Part shown: piece by piece, positions 55,382 through 63,896 of the stretch
How the letters are laid out: each line of letters starts with the position of its first letter
How positions within the stretch are numbered: the first letter of the stretch is position 1
Source of the DNA: Sphingomonas liriopis
GTDB taxonomy: Bacteria > Pseudomonadota > Alphaproteobacteria > Sphingomonadales > Sphingomonadaceae
Direction of reading: 5' to 3'
DNA length: 64,000 nucleotides
NCBI RefSeq assembly: GCF_024211255.1
Contig: NZ_JAMLDY010000011.1
Location: 57,833 to 121,832 of the forward strand
Made by a program: the position numbers and the translations under genes
The notes under the pieces: model-generated
Databases searched by the model: none
Told to the model about the DNA's origin: nothing
The model's input: the letters and a program-made list of their open reading frames with translations, nothing else

Positions 55382-57199
55382 TCAGTCCTTCGAAACCGTC
55401 GTCGACTGCGGGCTAACCCGCCCGTTCACCGCGATCGCGGTCACGTTCGGCCGCGCGTTCATCCGCACGGCGCTCGCGCCGGGCAGACCGGGGAAGCGCG
55501 GCCACATTCCTTGTGCCAAGGCCGATCGGCTCGCCGAAGCCTTCCGCCCACCCTGCGCCTCGTACATCCAGTAGTTGCGCAGCACCGTGGTCACGTAGCC
55601 GCGCGTCTCCCAATAGGGGATGCTCTCGATATACAGCAGAGGATCGCCATTATCGCGGACGATGCCGTTCCAGTCGCCGACCGGGCGCGGGCCGGCGTTG
55701 TACGCGGCTATGACCTTGGGCAGCAGCCCGCCGGTCACCCCCGCCATGTCGCGCAGCCGCTCGAGGTGCCGCTGGCCGATGTCCATGTTGGTCGCCGGCT
55801 TGGTCAGCGCGACCTTGTCGACGGAAAAGCCCTTCTCGCGCGAATAGTCGGTCGCGGCGGCGGGCATGATCTGCATCAGGCCATAGGCACCGGCGGGGCT
55901 CACCACCTTGTTGCGGAAGCCGCTCTCCTCCAGCGTGTGCGCATAGACCAGCGCCTTGTCGACGCGCCAGCCGCTGGTCGGCGTCCAGTTGGGCTGCGGA
56001 TAGCGCGCCTCGGCGGCAGCGACGACGCCCTGCGGGCAATTGTGCGCCAGCCAGACGGTGGTCGCGGGCAGGCTCAGCGCCTCGGCGACGCGCACCAGGC
56101 TGCCGAACTCGGACGGATCGCCGATCCGCGCCTGCTGGCGGACGACGCTGTCGGCAAGGTCCGTCTCGCCGATCTCGGCGAGCGCCGCGGCGACGCGAAT
56201 GTTGGGGCGCTTGTCGAGCCGCGCCCAGTCGGCGGCGACGACTTGCGTCGACGGCCTGCCCTTGTCTTTGATGAGCAGCGCCTGCCGCGACAGCTGCCCG
56301 TAGAAGCTCTCGGAGAATTGCGCCGCCGATTGCAGCCGCGCCTGCACCCTGTCGGGGCGGCCGCAGACCATGTCGGCGCGCGACGCCCAATAGAGCGCGG
56401 CGGCACGTAGGTCGACGTCGGTCGCACGCGCCGCGACGCCCTCGAACCCGGTCCCGGCGGCGGCGCAGTCGTTCTGCCGCCATGCCGACAGCGCGCCCAT
56501 CCAGCGCCCCTGGACCGCCCAGTCGCCCGCACCGTTCGCCGCCTTCGCCGCCATAGCGCGGACATTGGCGTCGTCGCCGGTCAGGAAATACATCCAGGCG
56601 ATCTTCGCCTGCCATTCGGTCTGCGCCTCGGGCGTCAGCCCCTGCGTCGTCTCGAGCAGCGACTGCGCGTCGGCGCCCAGATCGGCCTTGACGAACGGCT
56701 GCATCTTCGTCGCCAGATCGGCGGCGATCTCATCGCTCTTGGTCGCCTTGGCGCGGACGCGGCGGGGCGCGCCGTCCTGCCAGATCAGCCGTTGCGCCAT
56801 CGGCAGCGGCGGCAGTTCGATCGCACCGCGCGCCTTGGCGAGCCGGGCGAGGTCGGCGGCCTCGGGCAGTTCGGGCGCCTCGTTGAGCAGCGCGACGAGC
56901 GGCGCCAGCTCGACCTTGGGCGAACCCTTGGCGGTGAACAGTTCGGCGCGGGCGATCGCATGGAGCGGGCCGGGCTTCATCGCGTCGAGCCCGATTTGCG
57001 CATCCTGCCACTTGCCGTCGCGGATCGCCTGGAACACCGCGCGATAGGCGTCGCGCTGGCCGGCATCGAGCTGATCGGGGATGCGGTCGGCGCCGGCGCC
57101 GGCGAGCCGCGCCTCGGCCGGCTCCGGCCCCGGTTCGGCGGCATGCGCCGCGATCGGGCAGGCGAGCAGCGCGAGGCCGAGAGCCAGCTTGGCGGTCAT
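55382..57199 (-). CDS. slt: Soluble lytic murein transglycosylase
   Basis: 605 residues. Signal peptide (KLALGLALLACPIAAHA), a long helical superhelical (U-shaped) region as in Slt70, then the catalytic SLT domain: ALVYAHTLEESGFRNKVVS with the catalytic glutamate near residue 425, SPAGAYGLMQIMPAAA, NMDIGQRHLERLRD and VIAAYNAGPRPVGDW. Cleaves the glycan strands of peptidoglycan in the periplasm. Its ATG overlaps the stop of the UDG-like gene (ATGA). Confidence 0.94.
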   Translation of the reverse strand: MTAKLALGLALLACPIAAHAAEPGPEPAEARLAGAGADRIPDQLDAGQRDAYRAVFQAIRDGKWQDAQIGLDAMKPGPLHAIARAELFTAKGSPKVELAPLVALLNEAPELPEAADLARLAKARGAIELPPLPMAQRLIWQDGAPRRVRAKATKSDEIAADLATKMQPFVKADLGADAQSLLETTQGLTPEAQTEWQAKIAWMYFLTGDDANVRAMAAKAANGAGDWAVQGRWMGALSAWRQNDCAAAGTGFEGVAARATDVDLRAAALYWASRADMVCGRPDRVQARLQSAAQFSESFYGQLSRQALLIKDKGRPSTQVVAADWARLDKRPNIRVAAALAEIGETDLADSVVRQQARIGDPSEFGSLVRVAEALSLPATTVWLAHNCPQGVVAAAEARYPQPNWTPTSGWRVDKALVYAHTLEESGFRNKVVSPAGAYGLMQIMPAAATDYSREKGFSVDKVALTKPATNMDIGQRHLERLRDMAGVTGGLLPKVIAAYNAGPRPVGDWNGIVRDNGDPLLYIESIPYWETRGYVTTVLRNYWMYEAQGGRKASASRSALAQGMWPRFPGLPGASAVRMNARPNVTAIAVNGRVSPQSTTVSKD

Positions 57200-57927
57200 T
57201 TGGACGCATCCCCCATCAGCAATTGCAGGTCCTTCCAGGCCTCCGCCTTCGCCGCGGGCTTCTCGATCAGGAAGCGCGGATGAAAGCTGGCGACCACCCC
57301 GGTTGTGCCGACCTTATGGTTAAACGGGTGTAAACGCCCGCGCGTCCCCGGCATTTCCGCCCCCAGAATGGCACGGCTCGCCGCATTGCCGAGGAGGAGC
57401 AGCCGTTTGGGCGCGACGAGGCCGATGTGATGCTTCGAGATTTCGGACAGCCTCGCTTCGACCTCGCGCGGCATCCGCCCCGCCACCGGCCGCTTGGCGC
57501 ACACCGCGGCAAGGTGGACGACGTCCCGGCTGAGCCCGATCGCGGCGAGCATCCGGTCGAACAGCGCGCCGGTCGCACCGGTCATGAGCAGCCCTGCTGC
57601 GCCGTCGTCGGCATCGGGGCAATCGACCATCACCATCACCGCCGCGTCGGCCGGCCCGGTCGCGGCGATCGACAGTCCGCGCCATTCGAACTCGGGCACC
57701 GCATCGCCCGTCCGCCATGCGATGAAGTCGGCAAGCGCCGCCGGCATCGCGTCGACGATCTGTACCGGTGCTGCCGCCGTCGCCGCGAAAGTGGCCGGGG
57801 ACGGCACCGGCTGGCTCAGCCAGTCGCGTGGGGCCTCGTCGACGAGCGTGTCGACGCCCGCCTCCTGCCACCAGTCGAGCGCGCTCGCGACGCTGCCCAT
57901 CCAGTCGTGATGTTGATCGGCCCCCAC
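57196..57927 (-). CDS. Uracil-DNA glycosylase-like protein, degenerate active site
   Basis: 243 residues. The C-terminal two thirds follow the family 4/5 UDG fold: motif A region VMVMVDCPDADDGAAGLLMTG, GALFDRMLAAIGL, VCAKRPVAGRMPREVEARL, LLLLGNAASRAILG and motif B ASFHPRFLIEKP. But motif A lacks the GEAPG sequence with its catalytic acid and the four iron-sulfur cysteines of family 4 are not visible. GTG 57927 is chosen as start because AAGGAA lies just before it; ATG 57900 is the alternative. Coupled to slt. Confidence 0.75.
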   Translation of the reverse strand: MGADQHHDWMGSVASALDWWQEAGVDTLVDEAPRDWLSQPVPSPATFAATAAAPVQIVDAMPAALADFIAWRTGDAVPEFEWRGLSIAATGPADAAVMVMVDCPDADDGAAGLLMTGATGALFDRMLAAIGLSRDVVHLAAVCAKRPVAGRMPREVEARLSEISKHHIGLVAPKRLLLLGNAASRAILGAEMPGTRGRLHPFNHKVGTTGVVASFHPRFLIEKPAAKAEAWKDLQLLMGDASK

Positions 57928-57946
57928 AGCTTTCCTTCTTCTCGAG

Positions 57947-57964
57947 GTTGACGTTTCCGTCAAC
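57947..57964. promoter_or_regulatory. Inverted repeat in a divergent promoter (candidate operator)
   Basis: GTTGACG-TTTC-CGTCAAC: perfect 7-bp arms around four bases, between the UDG-like and ETF-QO genes. It resembles the operators of fatty acid or branched-chain amino acid degradation regulators such as LiuR, whose targets include ETF-QO in other proteobacteria. Assignment is by memory only. Confidence 0.45.
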
Positions 57965-58062
57965 TTGTCCGATCGCGGTTCGGAGACGAGACGTTGTCGC
58001 GCTGCGCCTGAACGCTTTTCAGGCCGCCGACAACCGCAAGCGTGATCCTCGGGAGTGGAATG

Positions 58063-59715
58063 ATGTCGGAACGCGAATCGATGCCCTACGACGTGGTGAT
58101 CGTCGGCGCCGGCCCGGCGGGCCTGTCGGCGGCGATCCGCTTCAAACAGGTCGCGGCCGAAAAGGGCGCGGACCTGTCGGTCTGCGTGCTGGAGAAGGGC
58201 TCCGAGGTCGGGGCGCATATCCTGTCGGGTGCGGTGATCGACCCACGCAGCCTCGACGAACTGCTTCCCGACTGGCGCGACGACTGTCCGCTCGCCGAAG
58301 TGCCGGTGACGGAGAATCTCCACTGGGTGCTGAGCCCGAAGAAGAAGGTCGTCCTGCCGCACCTGTGGACGCCGCCGTTCCTGCACAACAAGGGCACCTA
58401 TACGGGCAGCCTCGGAAATTTGTGCCGCTGGCTCGCCGGCAAGGCGGAAGAGCTCGGCGTCGAGATCTTCCCGGGCTTCGCCGCCGCGGAGATCCTGTTC
58501 GACGAGCAGGGCCGGGTGAAGGGCGTCGCCACCGGCGACATGGGCGTCGCGCGCGACGGCACGCACAAGGGCGACTACACCCCCGGCCTCGAACTCCACG
58601 CCAAATACACCTTTTTTGCAGAGGGTTGCCGCGGACATTTGACGAAGGAAGTCATCCGTACCTTCGACCTCGCCAAGGACGCGCAGCCGCAGGTCTATGG
58701 CCTGGGCGTCAAGGAATTGTGGGATATCGATCCCGAACTGCACAAGCCCGGCCGCGTCATTCACACGCAGGGCTGGCCCTTGGGCGACGACGCCAACGGC
58801 GGCGGCTGGCTGTATCATCAGGCGAACGGCCAGGTCAGCCTCGGCTTCGTCACCTGGCTCAACTACACCAACCCCTACATCTCGCCGTTCCAGGAGATGC
58901 AGAAGTGGAAGACGCATCCCGAGATCGCCGCGATCCTCAAGGGCGCGAAGCGCGTGTCCTACGGCGCTCGCGCGATCAGCGACGGCGGTCTGCAGTCGAT
59001 CCCCAAGCTGGTCTTCCCGGGTGGTGCGCTGATCGGCGACAGCGCCGGCTTCCTCAACGTGCCGCGGATCAAGGGCACGCACACCGCGATGAAGAGCGGC
59101 ATGATGGCCGCCGAGGCCGCCGCCGACGCAATCCTGTCGCAGCGCGAGCATGACGAGCTGACCGCCTATCCGCAGGCGTTCGACACGTCGTGGGTGAAGA
59201 AGGAGCTGTCGATCGTCCGCAACGTCGTGCCGCTGGTCAAGAAGTTCGGCGATTTCCTCGGCTCGGGCCTCGCCGGCATCACCATGTGGGCGGAGCATTT
59301 CGGCCTCCGGATGCCCTTCACGCTCAAGCATCATCCCGATCACGAGACCCTGTGGCGCAAGGACCTCGTCAAGCCGCCGGTCTATCCCAAGCCCGACGGC
59401 GTGCTGACCTTCGACCGCCTGTCGTCGGTGTTTCTGTCGAACACCAACCACGAGGAGGACCAGCCGGTCCACCTGACGCTCAAGGACCCGGCGATCCCGG
59501 TCGCATACGACCTGCCGATGTACGACGAGCCGGCGCAACGCTATTGCCCCGCCGGCGTTTACGAGATCGTGGGCGAGGAGACGGGCGACCCCAGGTTCGT
59601 CATCAACGCGCAGAATTGCGTCCACTGCAAGACGTGCGACATCAAGGACCCCACGCAGAACATCAACTGGGTGGTGCCGGAGGGCGGTGGAGGCCCCAAT
59701 TATCCCAATATGTAA
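58063..59715 (+). CDS. Electron transfer flavoprotein-ubiquinone oxidoreductase
   Basis: ETF-QO passes electrons from acyl-CoA dehydrogenases (through ETF) to ubiquinone. 550 residues: FAD motif YDVVIVGAGPAGLSAA, LHWVLSPKKKVVLPHLW, GTYTGSLGNLCRWL, TFFAEGCRGHLTKEVI, quinone-binding WHTHPEIAAIL-type region (KWKTHPEIAAILKGAKRVSYGA), and the C-terminal 4Fe-4S cluster site (RYCPAGVYE, NCVHCKTCDIKDP). I use ATG 58063, seven bases after GGGAG. Its end overlaps the start of the TPR gene. Confidence 0.95.
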   Translation: MSERESMPYDVVIVGAGPAGLSAAIRFKQVAAEKGADLSVCVLEKGSEVGAHILSGAVIDPRSLDELLPDWRDDCPLAEVPVTENLHWVLSPKKKVVLPHLWTPPFLHNKGTYTGSLGNLCRWLAGKAEELGVEIFPGFAAAEILFDEQGRVKGVATGDMGVARDGTHKGDYTPGLELHAKYTFFAEGCRGHLTKEVIRTFDLAKDAQPQVYGLGVKELWDIDPELHKPGRVIHTQGWPLGDDANGGGWLYHQANGQVSLGFVTWLNYTNPYISPFQEMQKWKTHPEIAAILKGAKRVSYGARAISDGGLQSIPKLVFPGGALIGDSAGFLNVPRIKGTHTAMKSGMMAAEAAADAILSQREHDELTAYPQAFDTSWVKKELSIVRNVVPLVKKFGDFLGSGLAGITMWAEHFGLRMPFTLKHHPDHETLWRKDLVKPPVYPKPDGVLTFDRLSSVFLSNTNHEEDQPVHLTLKDPAIPVAYDLPMYDEPAQRYCPAGVYEIVGEETGDPRFVINAQNCVHCKTCDIKDPTQNINWVVPEGGGGPNYPNM

Positions 59716-61291
59716 GCGTCTGTTATTGGCATCGGTTCTGAGCATCGGCGCGGTCGCGCCGGCCGGAGCCGATACCGCCCGTCTCGCCGATTATCTGCAG
59801 GCGCGCGCCGCGGATGCGGACGGGCAGGGCGATATCGCCCTCGCCGGCTACGCCCGCGTCCTGGCTGCCGCCCCGGCCAGCGGTGCGGTGGCGCTGCCTG
59901 CCTATCGCGAGGCGCTGGCGGCGGGCGACGTCGCGCTCGCCACCCGCGCCGCGGCGGTGCTGCGCGGCACGCCGGATGCGCCCGCCGACCTGCCGCTGCT
60001 GCCGCTCGCCATCGCCGCCGAACGCAACGACGCGGCGGAGGCCGAGGCGGCGGTCGCCGCGCTGGAGAAGACGCCGCTCGCGGTGATGGTCCCGTCGCTG
60101 CGCGCGTGGATCGCCTTCACCCAAGGCCGCGATCCCGCCCCTGCCATCGCCGCCGGGGGCAAGAACCCCGTCACCCAGCGGCTCGCCGCCGAGACCGCCG
60201 CGCTGATCCAGATCGCGCGCGGCGACACCGCGACCGGGCTCGCCACCGTGCAGGCGTTGCGCGCCACCGGATCGCCGATCGACCTGCGCCTGTCCGCCGC
60301 GCAACTGCTGTTCGCCAGGGGACAGGGTGCCGAGGCACGCGCGCTGCTGACCGGCGCCGATCCCGTCTTCGCCGCGCTGCGCCGGGGCGCCGCGGCTGAG
60401 CCGACGCTCGCCTATGGCGTCTCGCGCCTGTTCGGCCGCGTCGCCGGCGATCTCGCCGACCAGCAGGTGACGCCGCTGTCGATCGCGCTCGCCCGCACCG
60501 CGCTGATCGCCTGGCCAGCCAACGACCGCGCCCGCCTGCTCCTCGCCGAGGCGCTGGCCGGGGAGGGGGCGACGGCGCGCGCGCTGGCGACGCTCGACGC
60601 GATGCCCGCCGACAGCCCGTTCGCCTCGACCGCCACCGCCGCACGGATCAGCGTGCTGGTCGCTGCAAAGCGCGAGGAAGAGGCACTGGCATTGGCCCGC
60701 CGCGACGCCGGGCGATCGGACGCGGGCGAGGCGGAATGGCAGCGCTACGCCGACCGGCTGAGCGCCGCGAACCGCAACGCCGATGCCGCGCCCTGGTACC
60801 GCCGCGTCGTCGATGCCGATCCCGCCGCATGGGCCGCCTGGCTGCAATATGGCGGTGCGCTGGAGCAGGCGGGCGACTGGCCCGCCGGCCGCGCCGCGTT
60901 GCAGAAGGCGGTGGCGCTCGCCCCGCGCGAACCGCTCGCGCTCAACTATCTCGGCTATGCGCAGGCGCAACGCGGGGTCGATGTCACCGCCTCGACCGCG
61001 ATGCTCGAACGCGCCCACGCGCTCAAACCCGCAGACCATTCGATCACCGATTCGCTAGGCTGGGCCTATTACGTCAACGGCGACGTCGCCCGCGCGCTGC
61101 CGCTGCTGGAAAGCGCCGCGGCTGGCGACCCGGTCAATGCCGAAATCGGCGAACATCTCGGCGACGCCTATTGGACGCTCGGCCGCCGCTACGAGGCGCG
61201 CTACGCATGGCGCGCCGCGGCGCTGACCGCCCCGCCGGCCGACGCGGCACGGCTCGTCACCCGCATCGCGCAGGGACTGCCGCGCCAATGA
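59687..61291 (+). CDS. Secreted tetratricopeptide repeat protein
   Basis: 534 residues. A hydrophobic N-terminal segment (KRLLLASVLSIGAVAPAGA) suggests export. The rest is a chain of helical repeats; the clearest TPR motifs are ALAPREPLALNYLGYAQAQRG, LKPADHSITDSLGWAYYVNGDVARALPLLE and INAEIGEHLGDAYWTLGRRYEARYAW-like units near the C-terminus. Role unknown. GTG 59687 gives a 29-base overlap with ETF-QO; TTG at about 59726 is a possible later start. Coupled to ispE by ATGA. Confidence 0.82.
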   Translation: MEAPIIPICKRLLLASVLSIGAVAPAGADTARLADYLQARAADADGQGDIALAGYARVLAAAPASGAVALPAYREALAAGDVALATRAAAVLRGTPDAPADLPLLPLAIAAERNDAAEAEAAVAALEKTPLAVMVPSLRAWIAFTQGRDPAPAIAAGGKNPVTQRLAAETAALIQIARGDTATGLATVQALRATGSPIDLRLSAAQLLFARGQGAEARALLTGADPVFAALRRGAAAEPTLAYGVSRLFGRVAGDLADQQVTPLSIALARTALIAWPANDRARLLLAEALAGEGATARALATLDAMPADSPFASTATAARISVLVAAKREEEALALARRDAGRSDAGEAEWQRYADRLSAANRNADAAPWYRRVVDADPAAWAAWLQYGGALEQAGDWPAGRAALQKAVALAPREPLALNYLGYAQAQRGVDVTASTAMLERAHALKPADHSITDSLGWAYYVNGDVARALPLLESAAAGDPVNAEIGEHLGDAYWTLGRRYEARYAWRAAALTAPPADAARLVTRIAQGLPRQ

Positions 61292-62115
61292 CGGTCGAAG
61301 TCGCGCCCGCGAAGATCAACCTCGCGCTCCACGTCCGCCATCGCCGCCCCGACGGCTATCACGAACTCGAAACGCTGTTCGCCTTCGCGGCGGACGGCGA
61401 CACGGTGACCGTCGTCCCCGCGGAGGAAGACCGCTTCACCATCACCGGCCCGTTCGCCGATGCGCTCGACGCGGCCTCCGACAATCTGGTGACGCAGGCT
61501 GCGCGCGCCTTTCGCGTCACGTTCGGCATCGACGGGCACTACGCGATCACCCTCGACAAGCACCTGCCGATCGCCTCGGGCATCGGCGGCGGCTCGGCGG
61601 ACGCCGCCGCGACGCTGCGCGCACTCGCCCGCCTCCACGGCGTCGCGTGCGAAGACCCACGCCTGTTCGTCATCGCCGAAACGCTCGGCGCCGACGTCCC
61701 CGCCTGCCTGCTCGGCCGCACCACGCTCGGCACCGGCAAGGGCGAGGCGTTGCTCCCGCTCCACGGCCTCGCCGGCACCCCGCTGCTGCTGGTCAACCCC
61801 GGCGTCGCGGTCGGCACCGGCGCCGTCTTCGCCCGCTGGGACGGCGAGGACCGCGGCGGCATTGCGGCGGACGGCGACCTGCTGGCGCGCGCGATCGCGG
61901 GAAGGAACGACCTGCAAGCGCCCGCACTGGCGATCGCGCCGGTGATCGGCGATGTCCTCGCGCTGCTGGACGCGGCGGACGGCGTCCTGTTGACTCGCAT
62001 GTCGGGCAGCGGTGCAACATGCTTCGCGCTATTCGAAAGCGTCTCCGCACGCGACGAAACGGCAGCCGCGATTTCGACCCGCGGCTGGTGGACGTTGACG
62101 ACGATCCTTACCTGA
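61288..62115 (+). CDS. ispE: 4-diphosphocytidyl-2-C-methyl-D-erythritol kinase
   Basis: Phosphorylates CDP-methylerythritol in the MEP pathway of isoprenoid synthesis. 275 residues of the GHMP kinase fold: VAPAKINLALHVRHRRPDGYHEL, ATP motif PIASGIGGGSADAAA (residues 94-108), GADVPACLLG and MSGSGATCFALF. Full length. ATG overlaps the TPR protein stop (ATGA), though the link of the two functions is not evident. Confidence 0.96.
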   Translation: MTVEVAPAKINLALHVRHRRPDGYHELETLFAFAADGDTVTVVPAEEDRFTITGPFADALDAASDNLVTQAARAFRVTFGIDGHYAITLDKHLPIASGIGGGSADAAATLRALARLHGVACEDPRLFVIAETLGADVPACLLGRTTLGTGKGEALLPLHGLAGTPLLLVNPGVAVGTGAVFARWDGEDRGGIAADGDLLARAIAGRNDLQAPALAIAPVIGDVLALLDAADGVLLTRMSGSGATCFALFESVSARDETAAAISTRGWWTLTTILT

Positions 62116-62165
62116 ACTCGTCGCCAGTCAACGAAATGGCTTGGCCAAACCTCCCCACACCCTCC

Positions 62166-62270
62166 GTCACCCCGGACTTGTTCCGGGGTCCACCGTTCCG
62201 CAGGCGCTACGCCCGGTCATGACACGTATGCCAAGCCGCAGAGTGGACCCCGGAACAAGCCCGGGGTGAC
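62166..62270. repeat. Paired palindromic repeat, family A copy 6
   Basis: Arms GTCACCCCGGACTTGTTCCG and CCCGGAACAAGCCCGGGGTG, separated by about 50 bases, between ispE and the recA promoter. The right arm has one change (AAGCCCGG for AAGTCCGG). Confidence 0.88.
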
Positions 62271-62315
62271 GATTCCCTAAAACGACGCTCGAGCGATAAA
62301 ACCGCAGCACCCGAA

Positions 62316-62330
62316 GTTCCCCTCTTGTTC
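62316..62330 (+). promoter_or_regulatory. LexA (SOS) box of recA
   Basis: GTTC-CCCTCTT-GTTC is an exact match to the alphaproteobacterial LexA site GTTC-N7-GTTC. The second half overlaps a possible -35 (TTGTTC, 62325-62330); 17 bases on is TACATG as a weak -10. The overlapping TTGTTC-N5-GAACAA (62325-62341) is also an inverted repeat. Confidence 0.75.
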
Positions 62331-62406
62331 CAAAAGAACAAACATCGTACATGCGGAACAGACGCGTTGCCCTGCACACGCGCTTGCTCTAGCGAGGAAC
62401 CTCCCG

Positions 62407-63480
62407 ATGGCCGCCAATCTGAAAGTGATCGACACCGGCATGGCAACCGCATCCACCGACCGTCAGAAGGCGCTCGACGCAGCCTTGGCGCAGATCGACC
62501 GCGCCTTCGGCAAGGGCTCGGCGATGAAGCTCGGCTCGAAACAGTCGATGGAGGTCGAGACGATCTCGACCGGCAGCCTCGGCCTCGACATCGCGCTTGG
62601 CGTCGGCGGTCTGCCGCGCGGCCGCGTGATCGAGGTCTACGGCCCCGAATCGTCGGGCAAGACCACGCTCGCGCTCCACGTCATCGCCGAGGCGCAGAAG
62701 GGCGGCGGCACCGCCGCCTTCGTCGACGCCGAACACGCGCTCGATCCCGTCTATGCCAAGAAGCTCGGCGTCAACATCGACGAACTGATCGTGTCGCAGC
62801 CCGACACCGGCGAACAGGCGCTCGAGATCGTCGATACTTTGGTCCGCTCGAACGCGATCGACGTGCTGGTGGTCGATTCGGTCGCCGCGCTCGTGCCCCG
62901 CGCGGAAATTGAGGGCGAGATGGGCGACAGCCACGTCGGCCTGCAGGCCCGCCTGATGTCGCAGTCGTTGCGCAAGCTGACCGGCTCGATCAGCCGCTCG
63001 CGCTGCATGGTGATCTTCATCAACCAGCTGCGCATGAAGATCGGCGTGATGTACGGCAATCCGGAGACGACGACCGGCGGCAATGCGTTGAAATTCTACG
63101 CCTCCGTCCGTCTCGACATCCGCCGCACCGGCGCGATCAAGGACCGCGAAGAGATCACCGGCAACGCCACCCGCGTCAAGGTGGTCAAGAACAAGGTCGC
63201 GCCGCCGTTCAAGCAGGTCGAATTCGACATCATGTACGGCGAGGGCATCTCCAAGATCGGCGAGGTCCTCGACCTCGGCGTCAAGGCGGGGCTGGTCGAG
63301 AAATCGGGTGCCTGGTTCAGCTACGACAGCGTCCGCATCGGCCAGGGCCGCGAGAATTCGAAGACCTATCTGCGCGAGCACCCGGAAATGGCCGACCGCC
63401 TCGAAAAGGCGATCCGCCAGCGCACCGAAAAGGTCGCCGAAGAAATGATGGCCGGCCCGGAAGCGGACGACGACATCTGA
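62407..63480 (+). CDS. recA: Recombinase RecA
   Basis: Strand exchange protein for homologous recombination and co-protease of LexA. 357 residues with Walker [10 protein letters not shown] at 79-87, [33 protein letters not shown] (Walker B region), QALRKL-type [16 protein letters not shown] and [17 protein letters not shown] of the DNA-binding loops. Acidic end (EADDDI). Upstream LexA box; downstream hairpin terminator. Confidence 0.98.
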   Translation: MAANLKVIDTGMATASTDRQKALDAALAQIDRAFGKGSAMKLGSKQSMEVETISTGSLGLDIALGVGGLPRGRVIEVYGPESSGKTTLALHVIAEAQKGGGTAAFVDAEHALDPVYAKKLGVNIDELIVSQPDTGEQALEIVDTLVRSNAIDVLVVDSVAALVPRAEIEGEMGDSHVGLQARLMSQSLRKLTGSISRSRCMVIFINQLRMKIGVMYGNPETTTGGNALKFYASVRLDIRRTGAIKDREEITGNATRVKVVKNKVAPPFKQVEFDIMYGEGISKIGEVLDLGVKAGLVEKSGAWFSYDSVRIGQGRENSKTYLREHPEMADRLEKAIRQRTEKVAEEMMAGPEADDDI

Positions 63481-63509
63481 TGCCGCGTCATCCGATCGGG
63501 ATGGGGAAG

Positions 63510-63537
63510 GGGCTCGCCGGCAACGGCGGGCCCTTTT
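63510..63537 (+). terminator. Rho-independent terminator of recA
   Basis: GGGCTCGCCG and CGGCGGGCCC form a ten-pair stem (one G-T) with a GCAA tetraloop, followed by TTTT, 30 bases after the recA stop. Confidence 0.8.
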
Positions 63538-63896
63538 CGTGCAGGCGTGCTGCGACGATGACGTGCCCTCCTCTTCGTCCACTTCCAGCCGGCCACAGCG
63601 GCGACAATCGGGCCGAATCTCCCTCTCCCACCGGGAGAGGGAAGGAGCCCGCGCCGCACCGCGGCGTGGGACGGGTGAGGGCAGGAGCGACGCAGGTGCG
63701 GTCGAACGGTGTCCCGCCATCCCCGACGACTGATACGTCCGTGAGGCGCGCAAGGCTCCCAACGGGTAACCCGTCATTCCGGTCTCGCTCGGAGGCCAAT
63801 CTGCGCCGCGAAGGACGGCCGCATTCACAACTGGGCCAGCTCCGGACATGCCCAATCTCCTGCCGACGCCCATCAACCACCCCGGACTTGTTCCGG
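63538..63896. repeat. Gene-free stretch with family D fragment and half a family A unit
   Basis: About 360 bases after the recA terminator. It contains CTCCCTCTCCCACCGGGAGA with flanks GGGTGAGGGCAGG (63618-63683, partial family D) and, at 63878-63896, the left part of a family A unit (CACCCCGGACTTGTTCCGG) that stops where the IS110 element begins. I see no gene. Confidence 0.7.

Noticed and set aside
57928..59745. Long minus-strand frame opposite ETF-QO, continuous with the UDG-like gene
   Set aside because: It lies fully antisense to ETF-QO and shows no domain; only the part below 57927 resembles a protein family.
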